Positions 36,574 through 47,112 of a stretch of DNA of 64,000 nucleotides are shown piece by piece; position 1 is the first letter of the stretch, and the number at the start of each line of letters is the position of its first letter. Location of the stretch: contig NC_016478.1 of the NCBI RefSeq assembly GCF_000226095.1, positions 3,524,001 through 3,588,000 on the forward strand, written 5' to 3'. The notes beneath the pieces were generated by a model. It was not told where the DNA came from. It made no database searches and was given only the letters and a program-made list of their open reading frames with translations. A program made the translations under genes and the position numbers. The DNA is from Thermothelomyces thermophilus ATCC 42464. Lineage: Eukaryota > Ascomycota > Sordariomycetes > Sordariales > Chaetomiaceae.

Positions 36574-37769
36574 TATGGTACCTTTTTACCCCGAAATCGG
36601 TTCCGCTTCAAGAGAAGCTGTGGGTGAACTCGAATCCCTGGATCAAGCGAGCTGCAAATTGCTTGCTTTGTTCTACAGTAGCCAAAGCTCCTGATCAGTC
36701 ATACAGGCCACAGGGGGCATCATTACGCTCTACCGTGCGACAGCCGGCCAGATTCAGCAGTCTGGATAATATGTCGCTTTCGTGCCAACTGTGACGTCGT
36801 ACGCCTTCTTTGTCCGTCATCCAGCGGAACGCATCGAACCCTTTCTCAATCCAAAGTGCGCTGCCTTTCTCTTAGTACAAAGGCCACTGATGGAATAGAG
36901 ACGAGTCTAATGGGGGTTTTCCGCGTGGCGGACGTCTGCTTTTCAACATGCAACATTAGCAGCTGCTGAGACGCGTTTGACATTCATCACGGAATAAAAA
37001 TTGAGCTATGCGGGCCGCGGTCGACCAAGAGCGAAACTGACTCACTGCAGCAAACGAAGTTTCACTAATTAATAACAGTTCATTGCCTTCCATCTTTCAC
37101 TTTCGTGCAAGAGGGGCAGAGCCGAGGGTGCAATACACGTCGTCAGACAGGAAAGGGCTCGCTAGAAGGAAATCGGCGAGTTTCACGTGGGCATCAATTT
37201 ACCAGGCTGTATGGGAAGCGGGAGTCTGATTATTATTTTCGGAATCCTGGATTGCGGCTGCTTTGGCTCAACAGTCTCGAAACAACCGCACAAGCTTCTG
37301 GAGAGATCTCTTGGCGCCCCCTGTGTACTGTCCGTTTGATTGGCGCGACTTCCGTGGCTTCGGAAGGAAGACCAGACCGGGCTCCACCATTGCTCACGCG
37401 AAACCAGAGGGACCAGAACCAAAAAGGGACATATTTCGAGGTCCTTCCGCAAGATTGCAACACTGGAAGCCTTCTCCCTCCGCACCCGTATTTGAAACGG
37501 CCCGCCTTCGCGGGCGTGCGAAGCCCCGGTGCCCTCGTCATGTCAAATGGCTACGGACCATGTCGCATTCTCGCAATTTTGCAGCCGTCCTCCCCCTGCT
37601 GCAGCGGGTTCTCGACCAGACGACGACCAGGAAGCCGGGATAAAAGGCAGCACGGTGGAGCTGGCGCTGGCATCCCTATAATAATACGGCGACAGCCGTC
37701 TCCTATCCGTAGGCCGTTGAGCCTGACATCCCCCCAACCATCGAGGTTACCGGTTTTCAGTTGGCCAAG
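36574..37769. promoter_or_regulatory. Spacer and promoter region of the PL20 gene
   Basis: 1.2 kb of normal-composition DNA. A TATA-like ATAAAAGG at 37640-37647 lies about 125 bases before the ATG of the lyase gene, a usual distance for inducible secreted-enzyme genes. Open frames such as 37105-37773 (plus) overlap this promoter and have no domain, so I do not call them genes. Confidence 0.5.
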
Positions 37770-38971
37770 ATGAGATTTTCGGTCCTCTCCAGCATCCTTG
37801 CCAACGCGCTGTCCGCCTCGGCGGGTACCATCCTGTGGGATGGTCGCTTTAATGACCTTAGCTCCTCGAAGGACCTGGAAAAATGGTCGTGGGCCAACCA
37901 GGTCGGCCCTTACCGTATGTTTCGCTTCCTTGCTCCAACGGAAGCGGACAACAGCTGACCGTTCTCATAAGAGTGGTACATCCACGGCTCGTCCTCGGTG
38001 ACGGCCTACGTCAACCTGTCGCCCGATTACAAGAACCCGGCCGACTCGGGCTCCAAACAGGGTGCTAAGATCACGCTGGACAACACAGCCTACTGGAACG
38101 GTCAGAACATGCGCCGGACCGAGCTGATCCCGCAGACGAGCGCCGCCATCAACCAGGGCAAGGTGTACTACCACTTCTCGTTGATGCGCAAGAACACCAA
38201 CCCCCCAGCGACCACGCGCGAGCACCAGATCGCCTTCTTTGAGAGCCACTTCACCGAGCTTAAATCCGGCCTGCTGTCGGGCGCCCCGGGCGAGTCCGAC
38301 TCGCTGCTGCGGTGGTGCGTCGGCGGCCAGACCCAGTGGAGCACCGACTGGGAAGCCGACGTGTGGCACAACGTCGCGTACGAAATCGACTTCAGCGCCA
38401 ACACGGTCGGCTTCTGGCACTCGACCGGCAGCGACCCCCTGACGCAGAAGGTTGCCCCCATCAGCGCGAGCACTAGTAGCAACGGCGCCGACTGGCACGT
38501 CGGCGTGCTTGAGCTTCCGCGCTCGGGCTACCCCGACACCACCGAGGATTACTACTGGTCTGGCGTTTACATTGAGAGCGGCAGCATCACCACCAACATC
38601 GCGGGCCCTGGTACGTTTGATGGCGCCGGGTCTGGGACATGATTGATTAATACGTCATTGGAGATTTATAATGTGACCAAACAGCTGACACCATCCCGCT
38701 ACTAATAGGTGCTCCATCGGACGGCGGCAGCGGCAACAGCACTACTAGCGTCACTGTGGCCCCCCCATCGACAACGCTTGCTACCTCGACCACCAAGGCC
38801 TCCTCGGCCACTACCACCTCGGCTCCTGCCACCTCCACCACTGCGGGCTCCGGTGGTTGCACTGCAGCGCAGTGGGCGCAGTGCGGGGGCATCAATTTCA
38901 CCGGCTGCACCACGTGCGCGTCGCCCTACAAGTGCAACTTCATCAACGACTACTACTCACAGTGCTATTAA
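37770..38971 (+). CDS. Secreted PL20 glucuronan-lyase-like enzyme with C-terminal CBM1
   Basis: A secreted polysaccharide lyase expected to cut beta-1,4-glucuronan (poly-glucuronic acid) by beta-elimination, with a cellulose-binding module. Three exons in frame: 37770-37914, 37972-38610 and 38709-38971, giving 348 residues. Residues 1-18 are a signal peptide ending near SASA. The catalytic domain (about 19-255) has the PL20 stretch [18 protein letters not shown] and a jelly-roll-like beta-rich pattern. A Ser/Thr/Gly linker (about 262-311) leads to a textbook CBM1 (312-348) with QCGG, the conserved cysteines and aromatic YY near the end. The acceptor CATAAG at 37971 restores the GPYQWYIHGS reading. 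The start is the ATG at 37770; a TTG three codons upstream is not used. PL20 comes from family resemblance to the Trichoderma enzyme; substrate unproven. Confidence 0.93.
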
Positions 38972-40254
38972 GTCCATGCATGTATGGCTGAGAAGGGTAT
39001 TTGTCGAAAGGAGTGCACCATCGGAGTCCGGGGAGCTTGCATATGTATCTATTCGCTTCTTGTCGATATTTGTTGCTCATTTGCGATTAGCCCAAGCCGC
39101 AAACAACTGGTAAATAGACTGCGTCACCACCACGTGCGCTTGTTCCACTGCTGTGTCCAACTCTGTTCAGTGCGCCCCCCAGGTGCATCTGGAATCAAGT
39201 TCTCACGCAGGGCTCACTGCGCGATGTCAAAATACGACCCGAAACGAGTGCAGCAGCGGGAAAGTTGACCACACAGCTTTGCAAGATGGGCCGAAGATCG
39301 CCGCATCCCAGGCATCCCGCCTGCCTCTTGTTCCGACCGAGGTCTGCGTGGCTGGGGCAGATCCAGGGTCGGGGCAGCAAAGGGATCCGATTATCCGTGC
39401 TTTGCGGTGTTTCTTGGCTTCTGACTCGGTGTAAAACTTTGAACAGGCCCACACCCTTTCCCGCCCCACGTTTTCGCCTCTTGGCTGACGAGCGCCAAGA
39501 GTGCCCCTCCAAACACTGGCAGCCAGTCACAGTTGCTGCTGAAAGCTCAAAATGGCAGTTGAGCACCAACGCGCCACTTCCAGCAGCAGGGCTCTCCCAG
39601 AAAAACCCAGCATAACGTTCAATGGAAGGGTGTTTGGAAACCCACAATCGACTCCACGCCAGCTCGTCGATCTTGTCCTCATTCAGATGCAGCCGAGAGG
39701 CGTCAAAAAGTTGGCACCGTTGGCAGCCATGGCGGCTTCTGGGAAAAGGTTCCTGAGACCGTGAAACCCCCCTCTCCCCCTCCCCCCCATGTGCTGTTGC
39801 CCGCTCTTTCCGGATCGAATAAGATGGCCCACGAGGACCCTGTCGATCTCCCACCTGTGTGATTTTCTTTTTCCGTTCTCTCGGTTCTCCTCTCAAATTT
39901 ACCCCTCTCGAATCACTTGCGCCTCATGGTGTAGAGAACAATCACAAGGGACTTTGGACAAAAGATACTCTCCTGGAGTTGGATCGCACGTCGTTCATCT
40001 CCCTCCGACTTATTTTATGCAGGCTCTAGCGGCTCGCTGTCTTCCCGCGTTTCTTCGTTGTTTCTGAGAGAAAGAAGAACTGCCCCCCCCCCTTCTTCTA
40101 CTGGCGGTGTCACCGTTCTTTCTTTCCTCCGCCTTCTCGCATTCCCGAGCCGGTGCTCCCCAACAATCGTCAGACTCCTCCTTTCTTCGCCCGTTTCCAC
40201 GAGACGTCAATTGGCCACGAGAGTACGTGCGCCAGGCACTGCTGTAACATCACC
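38972..40254. other. Spacer between the PL20 and MFS genes
   Basis: 1.3 kb, with the 3' region of the lyase gene and the promoter/5' untranslated region of the MFS gene. Pyrimidine-rich runs (39872-39896, 40080-40135) precede the MFS start. Open frames up to 233 codons on the minus strand have Arg/Gly/Ser composition typical of reading GC-rich DNA out of frame. No domain seen. Confidence 0.5.
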
Positions 40255-42019
40255 ATGTCTACAGAAAAAAGTCTCACGCCGGGTCTGCAGCCCGATGATG
40301 AGAGAGACATCGGCGGCTATGTCTCGGAGCACAGCAATGATGACTCCATGTCGGAGTCGGACAAGGAGAGGGATTTGCTAGCGCATCATGGTCAGGATCC
40401 TGCGCTGAGCAGAAAGATGTGCCTGGTCAACAATGTTGGTTCACCTTCTCCGGGGACTCCCCCGAGCCCCCCCCAATTTGTGTGATTTTCGAGGCTGACC
40501 TGTGTCTCTAGGCCATCGACGAGCTCGGTTGGACACCCTACCACACCAAGCTGTTCTTTCTCAATGGTTTCGGGTAAGCTCTATGCCCACTAGAGCGGCC
40601 AGTTTTGCTGACTGAGCCACCTCCTAGGTACGCGGTTGACTCCCTCGTGATGCTGCTCCAGTCCGTCATTGCCGGCCAAGCCTACCTCGAGTTTGGCCAG
40701 CACGGGTACGAGACGGCCATGACGATTGCTCTCTACGCGGGCATGTTTGTCGGGTCGCTGTTTTGGGGCTTCGGGGCCGACATTATCGGCCGCAAGCACG
40801 CCTTCAACTTCTCGCTGATTATCTGCTGCGTCGCCACCATTGTTGCCGGCGGCATGCCGAACTGGCCCTCGCTCGGCCTCTTCATTTCGCTTCTCGGCTT
40901 CGGCGCTGGCGGCAACCTCGTCTTGGACACCACGGTCTTCCTGGAGTATCTGCCGGGCAATAAGCAGTGGGCCGTGACGTTGATGGCGGCGTGGTGGGGC
41001 GTCGGTCAGGCCATCACGGGCTTTATCGCTTGGGGTTTCCTTGGTATGTGCGCTGCTCGAGCGAGCCGATCGCCTGCCGGTATGCTAACGCGAGGAGGTT
41101 AGTCGACGAGAAGTGGAATTGCTCCTCGGTGGAGACCTGCACCAGGTCCAACAATATGGGTTGGCGATACGTCATGTTCACCAGCGGCGCTTTGGTCCTG
41201 GTCATGTCGATCCTCCGCCTTACGCTAGTCCAGCTCAGGGAGACGCCAAAGTACCTGCTCGGCATGCGGGAGGACAAGCAGGTGGTCGACACCTTTGAAT
41301 ACCTGGCCAAGAAGTACAACCGTCCCTGCAGCTTGACTCTCGAGAAGCTCGAGGCCTGCGGTACTTTGTCTGTCGAGGCCCACAAGAAGTTTTCGTTCTC
41401 CGAGATGGCCGGCCATCTCCGTGGTCTCTTCATCACGCGCAAGATGAGCATCTCGACCATCATGCTCTGGCTGTCGTGGATCATGATCGGCCTCGTGTAC
41501 CCTCTGTTCTACGCCTTTCTCCCCAGCTACCTCGCCTCGCTGGGCGCCAACCTCAACGTCACGCCCTTTGAGAAGTGGCGCAACTACACTCTGACCAACA
41601 TCAGCGGCATCTTCAGCCCCATCCTGGCCGCCTGGATGTGCAATATCCCGCTGCTCGGCCGCCGTTACACGATGCTTATCGGCGCGCTGCTGACGTCCGC
41701 TTTCTTCTTCGCGTACACGGCGGTGCGCACCAAGGACCAGAACGTCGGCTTCTCGTGCGCAATCGCGTTTTGCCTAAACATCTACTACGGCGTGCTGTTT
41801 GCCTACACCCCCGAGGTGCTGCCCAGCGCGCACCGCGCGACCGGCAATGGTGTCGCGATCGCCGGCAACCGCGTCATGGGTGCCCTGTCGGCCGTCATTG
41901 CGACCGAGGCAGATACGGCGACGTCGGCGCCCATCTTCATCTGCGGCGGGCTGTTTGCCGCGCTGGGGGTTGTGGCGGCCTTGTTCCCTTTCGAGCCGTA
42001 CGGGAGGCGGAGTTCTTGA
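40255..42019 (+). CDS. MFS transporter (SV2-like / organic-solute type)
   Basis: A 12-helix major facilitator, probably plasma-membrane, moving a small organic solute; substrate unknown. Four exons in frame: 40255-40434, 40512-40573, 40628-41043 and 41103-42019, total 524 residues. Exon 1 encodes a soluble acidic N-terminus of about 60 residues, and exon 2 begins AIDELGWTPYHTKLFFLNGFG, typical of the SV2/MFS_1-sugar_tr class. The first-half signature WGFGADIIGRKHAF matches the G-x-x-x-D-x-x-G-R-K motif between helices 2 and 3. Helix-rich stretches continue to PFEPYGR at the end. The intron 1 donor is GTTGGT, less common. The acceptor at 41102 (GTTAG) is required because the earlier AGGAG would create a stop. 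The ATG has context ACCATGT. A long loop with two cysteines (WNCSSVETC) follows helix 6. Confidence 0.92.
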
Positions 42020-42565
42020 TCCTATAATAGAGAGAACAAAAACCAGGGCCGGCATGCATTTTTCTGGCCCGTTAGAGTGTTGTGCACAGAAAAGAGGCGA
42101 GGTTGCATTAGATGGCGTTTTATAGGGGACTAGCAATGGGGGTCCTCAGTACTCAACGTTGCTCCCTCTGGTTTTGGATGTGCTGGTCTTTGGGATCAGA
42201 GTGCGGGGAAATTTTGAATACAGGTTCTGTCTTCTTGGTCGTATGCTGAGCAACGGCCATTGGAACGGGGCGCTTGCCAACTGGAGCAATCTGGTGATGA
42301 GTGATGAGATAGAGACCCGGCCATTCACGAAGATTTCATACGAAGGAACGCCGAAAGGATGCATCAGATTGTGGACCTCTTGAAGTAGATGTATGTACAG
42401 TACGTATTACACTGTGGTTTGTTATTCTCCGTGTTGGTGTTGCAGGTGGTCCACGTTGAAAAACCTGTATATTTAATTGAATGAATTAGAGCTAATTACT
42501 CCGTACGCTACTAATTATTGAATTAGGTAAGCAGATGTGCCCGTACCGATGCACCACCCCCTTCC
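42020..42565. other. 3' region of the MFS gene and spacer
   Basis: About 0.55 kb, A+T-rich toward 42465-42530 with several TAATTA words. No gene seen. Confidence 0.5.
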
Positions 42566-42831
42566 TTAGAAGAGGTACAACCTGGCCAGCAGAATGGCGA
42601 TGACCAGGCCGATACCGAGGAGAATGAGGTTGAGAAAGGCTCTCTCGATCCAGCGCTTGTTGGCCTGCTCCTCGCGGGCCTTCCAGCCGCCGTTCACGGC
42701 GTTTGCATGGGGGAAGGGGACGTCGGGGACGGGCTTGCCGAGGAACTTGCACAGCAGCTCCCAGCCGTCCTCGATGTACCACTCGAGCAGGCGTTCCTTG
42801 GGCACCAGGCCGCGGATCATGCTGGCGTGAT
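42566..42831 (-). pseudogene. C-terminal remnant of a fungal sulfotransferase-family protein
   Basis: The last exon only of a P-loop sulfotransferase-like protein (the Sulfotransf_4 type common in ascomycetes). It reads MIRGLVPKERLLEWYIEDG, then ELLCKFLGKPVPDVPFPHANA, the family-typical C-terminal block, followed by a basic stretch and one membrane helix (FLNLILLGIGLVIAILLARLYLF) to the stop. A polypyrimidine tract and CAG acceptor at 42832-42834 precede it, three codons ahead of the ATG, so it was spliced to an upstream exon. No P-loop, no sulfate-donor motif and no other exon can be seen in the 1 kb upstream, where a HET remnant stands. I infer a 5' loss. A very distant upstream exon is possible but unlikely. 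Confidence 0.75.
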
Positions 42832-43813
42832 CTGGGGGGCCGCCGGGAGGGCAACAACAGTGTCAGCATGTCCGTTCTTTGTTTGTGTTTATTTTTTTTC
42901 TTCTTCCAATGTTTGAGAACGTAGGGTATACACTTAACTCCCAAGGAGAGGTGGGAGGGAGGGAGGGAGGCGGGATTTTATATCTGCTAGGCCGAGCCCA
43001 TAGCGTCGGTTTGGATGACTTCACTTCAACCAAGGCCTCCTCAGGTCCAGAATGTTGTCCCATTTGCCGGCCGGGATGTTCCCTGACGACCTGTTAGATA
43101 TTGTTTGACATGCCCGGTTGCCGGTCGAGTCGTCAGCGAGACGGCCGAGGAGAGAATTGATAGGCGTCGATGCTGATCATCTGGCGAAGCTATGCGGCGA
43201 GAACCCTGACCTTTGGCGCATCGGCTCATTAAGGGCGAAACAGGCGAGTGAAATTACTGGACGGGGTAACGCAGGTAGGTGTATGTTGCTGTACCATCGA
43301 ATGTCGTGCCCTGAGCGCGCGTATGGTAACCGTCCGGCGGGTGTTAATATATTGGGGACTCGACTCCACGTTAATTATTAATTATAATTATATCAAATGC
43401 CAGGGAAGGACTTAGCCGGCCCCAACGTGCCGGAACTCTGCCAAACCACGCCCCGTCTGATCCTCCCGACACCCATGGGGAACAATATACTCGGGAGGAA
43501 GACCGGCATTTGCATGTGCTTTGTTTGTGTGCTTAGCAGGTGAAACAAGGCAGGCCGTGATTATCACAACCCCTTTTTAGGGTCGATAGGTTAATTAGAT
43601 GCGGCTATTATTGTTTGGTCACTCTGTTCGAGAAAAAGGAAAAAGCAAAGAGGAAGCGAAGAATAAACATAAGTCAAAGAATAAGAGAAAAAGAATGGAG
43701 GAATACCACGCAATGCGGCAGATCGTTAGCGCCCTCCCTTCCCCGACACCTATTACGTATTACCTAACTTACAAGACTTGTCATAAAAAGAATCAGAATG
43801 TCATACTTGGTGA
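42832..43813. other. Spacer between two gene remnants
   Basis: 1 kb. It contains a T run (42887-42899), a GGGA-repeat (42950-42970) and a strongly A+T-rich TAATTA patch at 43370-43396. A purine-rich A/G stretch at 43628-43700 follows. No gene recognised. Confidence 0.5.
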
Positions 43814-44393
43814 CTAGGCAGAAAGGATCGTGCTTATGCCATACACCCCGAGCCGGTACGCCACGCGGGCGAGATCCTCCCAGGCAAACTCGATATCGCC
43901 GCAGATGGCGAGCCGCGGCACGCCGTCGTCGGCGAGCGCGACCTCCTGGATCACCTTATGGCAGACGGCAAGCCCTTCTTGTTAAACCAAGAGAAAGAGA
44001 AAGAAGAAAGATAGAGTGAGACGAGAAAAAAAAAAGAAGAGGTTGCCTACCAGGGCCTCAGCAAAGACTCGCTACGAAATCTGACGAAGCTCATCCGCCT
44101 CAAACAACACCTCGGGCGGCCGCCGCCGTCCTCGCCGAGCCAGACGAGCATGCGGACGGGCCGCGAGTAGATTTCACGTATCAGCCGCACCTGCGCCGTC
44201 TTCTCGCGCGCGCGTCGGCCTGGTTGATGCACTCCGCGTCCGCCCAGAGCACCCACGGGGATGCCGACGGGGCCCCTCCTCCTTCTCGGATCGGTGGTGA
44301 TGGACGCATTGCTCGAGGTAATTACAGCAGCCAGATCTCGTCGTCGGCGTCCGGGGACAGGGGCGCGTATGTGTACCTAGCTATGCTGCCCAT
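43814..44393 (-). pseudogene. HET-domain (heterokaryon incompatibility) gene remnant
   Basis: N-terminal part of a HET-domain protein, the fungal self/non-self recognition family. The minus strand from an ATG at 44393 starts MGSIARYTYAPLSPDADDEI, matching the usual Y-x-Y-x-x-L-S opening. Near 44060-44240 comes WADAECINQADAREKTAQVR and IREIYSRPVRMLVWLGE, the classic HET core. A probable 65-base intron lies at about 43985-44050. Beyond it is a VIQEVALADDG stretch and an early stop at 43814. The pieces lie in more than one frame, with at least two interruptions, and the protein would be under 200 residues where family members usually exceed 500. It is a degenerate, truncated copy. Sequence is not RIP-mutated, so decay came from other changes. 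Confidence 0.8.
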
Positions 44394-45216
44394 TGTCTTT
44401 TCCGTCTTATTTTTTGTTACTCTTTTTATTCTTACCTTTTTGGTGTGTGTGTGTGTGATCTGATTATCCATCGTGAAAGTCTCTTGCGGTAACTCGCGCC
44501 CGAGGCCTGCCTACCAGCTTGGACATGCGGTATATGTAATTACATACTTTTCAAGCAACATGAACCCCTGTAATAACCACGCAGGCACACGTGGGCCGTT
44601 AACCAGTGACTCGAATAAAAACTGGTCAGCGACCATTGCGGCATCTGTCAAGAGGGGCGAGGCGGTCGGGCTAGAAATGCGGGCGTGCGGGACAGATGCT
44701 GTTAGTTGGCTTCACCGGGCACTCGCGAGCGTCGGAATGCATGAAGCACAGTGCGACGGCATGTCCTTCCCAAGTTGCCTCTCAGTGTTTTGTGAGGGGC
44801 GCGCGTTTTCCCGCCCGCGTGGAAACACCCCCTCAGGCTTCAACAAAGGAGAGGCAAGCCAAAACTCTACATGCCATCGCTAATCCCACGCCTCTTTCAA
44901 GCGCTCATCACCTCATTGAGTTGCGACTGGCCCTTTCGGTTTAAAATCTCTTGATTTTATCCCTTCTACGTCGCCGCACCAGGAACGGGCGAACAGGCCT
45001 TAATTAATTATTACCTGACCGAAGGTATGTAGCTGGAGGAGCAAATAATTAATCTCGAGTCAACAACCGAGGGTCAACCATCGTTTTATCAGCCAACTTG
45101 GCTACATCTTGAACTACGCCGCCATTTTTCAGGCCAAAACTCAAAACCATTCGACACTACGCTGTATTGCAGCAGCTGCAGCAGCTGCTGCAAAAGCAGC
45201 AAAAGCCAAATCAAAG
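44394..45216. other. Spacer upstream of the F-box-like gene
   Basis: 0.8 kb, with a TG repeat at 44441-44456, TAATTAATTA words at about 45001-45012 and a GCA-repeat run (45172-45205) just before the chosen ATG. A frame at 44473-44883 (plus) has no domain and is not called. Confidence 0.5.
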
Positions 45217-47112
45217 ATGGTGATGCCGGCCTCCCGTAACGACAACCCAGAGTCGCCGCTGCTGCGCCTCCCCCCACCCCTCCGGCTTCGCATCTACAGC
45301 TTCGTTGGTCTGGCTTCTCAAAACGGTCGTCCATACACGTTCTACTTACGTCGCGTATTAGGCCGTGGTGATATGCCGGGGCCGTTCTGGAACGAAGAGC
45401 AGCCAGGTTCCATGGCATTCCACGGTCTGTTGCTCTCTTGCAGCCGCATCTATCTCGAGGCGGCTGCTCTTCTCTACTCGGCCAACGAGTTTGTCCTCCA
45501 TTACGAGACCCCTGGGTCCCTCCAACCCCTTCTTGCCCTGACCCCACCGGTCCTATCGTCCCTCGCCTCGCTCAAGATCGTTCTCACCCAGACCGCCTGC
45601 CATCACCCAGCCGAGAAAACGTGGGTCTACCTAGATTGCTGCGTGCGAGGCTACTCCAAGCTTCACTGCAGACGATTCCATATTGGAATCCACCAGCTTC
45701 CGCTGCCTCACTCGCCCCCCGGAGCCGACAATGACGACCCGTCAGCCGCAGCCACAGATCTGCTGAGCGAGTGGCACGCGGCCGCTAGCCATCTCTCATC
45801 CCACATCACCCCCGGACGCTTGGAGCTCGGTCTGGTTTGCGATATTGATCCCCAGCACCAAGACGCTATCGACCTGGCCAACCGGGCCCTCGAGCCGCTT
45901 CGTCATTTACCGTTGCTGAGAGACTGCCACATCCGCCTGTGCGAGACGCCAAATCCGCGACTCAGCCGATTGGCCCGAGATGTCGTCATGCAATCCTGCG
46001 GTATCACTCTTCCCTATCTCGAGCCTGTCCCGGGAAAAACCACCTTCCTCACCCTTCCGCGCGAGCTTCGGCTCCGTATCCTCGAATATACCGACCTCGT
46101 TACCCCGACCAAAGAGGTCTGGTGGTGTAGAAAAGACTTCGGATATTCATGGTCAGGAAATCAAGGTCGCTTGGCTTGTGTGGACCCGTGGCGCTGGGAG
46201 TGCCCTTACAATTCAATTTCTGAATGCTGGTTCCGCAGAAAGACTCACGTCGTCACCATGAGCGAGCGGTCCATCGGCTGTTTTTGCCGCCGTCGCCATG
46301 CCGCCATTTCAACCACATGCACCTGCTGGGCCCCACCCGGACCTGCCCTGTTTCTCGTCTCGCGCGCCTGGTGTCGGGATGCTCAGCTTGTCTTCTTCTC
46401 GGCTAACCGTTTCGTCGTCCACGACCTCGATATTGCCTACCCTCAGTCGACAGATGACCCAGGTGCCTACCCTCACTGGAAGGGGGAAATTATTGATGGG
46501 GATTACCCATTCAGGCGCTTCGCCGCCTCCCATTTTCTGCGAGAAATCATCCCTCCCCACTGCATCGCCTACCTTCGCTTTCTCGAGTTAGTCTTTCCCT
46601 TTTACCGTCACGCTACCTGGCCGCAAACAGACCACCCGGCCACGGAAGACTGGCGGGACACGGTCGCCTGGCTGCGGGATAAGATCAATGGGCCCGCACT
46701 TACCATGAGGCTGTTCGTGACAGAAGAGGACGAAATTCGCCCGCCAGGCTTGCCCCACACCGTCGCTGAACGGGACAAGGTTTACCGGGCATATATGAGC
46801 ATTTTGCAACCTCTTAGGCAGCTGACCGAGGGGGCCAACGGTCTCGCCGGGTTTTACACCAACTTACATGTTTATCCTCAGAGGTGGATCGAGAACGTGT
46901 CAGGCATCAGGGCAGGGAAGATGTGGGAGAGAGAACACAAAGCACTCAAAGAGAAGGCCGAACGTTACGTCATGGGCGATCGGTACGACAGCCTGTATGC
47001 AAACGGCAGGGAGGAGCCGAAACTCAGCGTCTGGCGCCACGTGGATAGATTTCACTTCGAGTTCGATCCAAGGATGGAAATCAGGAGTCCCCACACAGGA
47101 TTGAACGAGTAG
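45217..47112 (+). CDS. Protein with two F-box/2EXR-like motifs
   Basis: Intronless protein of 631 residues. Two related motifs occur: LLRLPPPLRLRIYSFVGL near the start (residues about 14-31) and FLTLPRELRLRILEYTDLV near residue 293. Both match the short helical F-box-like/2EXR motif found at the head of many ascomycete proteins that often serve as substrate receptors of ubiquitin ligases or have unknown roles. Each motif is followed by several hundred residues with the usual LxSCSRIYLEAAALLYSAN and LVSRAWCRDAQLVFFSANR blocks, so the protein looks like two tandem copies of one unit. The ATG at 45217 follows a GCA-repeat; the frame extends further upstream only through Ala/Lys repeat codons, which I regard as 5' untranslated. 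Function is unassigned beyond this. A HET remnant lies upstream. Confidence 0.75.
   Translation: MVMPASRNDNPESPLLRLPPPLRLRIYSFVGLASQNGRPYTFYLRRVLGRGDMPGPFWNEEQPGSMAFHGLLLSCSRIYLEAAALLYSANEFVLHYETPGSLQPLLALTPPVLSSLASLKIVLTQTACHHPAEKTWVYLDCCVRGYSKLHCRRFHIGIHQLPLPHSPPGADNDDPSAAATDLLSEWHAAASHLSSHITPGRLELGLVCDIDPQHQDAIDLANRALEPLRHLPLLRDCHIRLCETPNPRLSRLARDVVMQSCGITLPYLEPVPGKTTFLTLPRELRLRILEYTDLVTPTKEVWWCRKDFGYSWSGNQGRLACVDPWRWECPYNSISECWFRRKTHVVTMSERSIGCFCRRRHAAISTTCTCWAPPGPALFLVSRAWCRDAQLVFFSANRFVVHDLDIAYPQSTDDPGAYPHWKGEIIDGDYPFRRFAASHFLREIIPPHCIAYLRFLELVFPFYRHATWPQTDHPATEDWRDTVAWLRDKINGPALTMRLFVTEEDEIRPPGLPHTVAERDKVYRAYMSILQPLRQLTEGANGLAGFYTNLHVYPQRWIENVSGIRAGKMWEREHKALKEKAERYVMGDRYDSLYANGREEPKLSVWRHVDRFHFEFDPRMEIRSPHTGLNE

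Noticed and set aside
37105-37773. A 222-codon plus-strand frame before the lyase gene
   Set aside because: No domain, low-quality composition, and it runs through the TATA-like box and start of the lyase gene.
39195-39896. A 233-codon minus-strand frame between the PL20 and MFS genes
   Set aside because: Arg/Ser/Gly-rich without any domain, in a region that should be promoter and untranslated DNA.
45109-45216. Extending the F-box-like protein upstream through the Ala/Lys repeat
   Set aside because: There is no ATG upstream in frame; the extension would need a TTG start and encodes only repeat-derived Ala and Lys.
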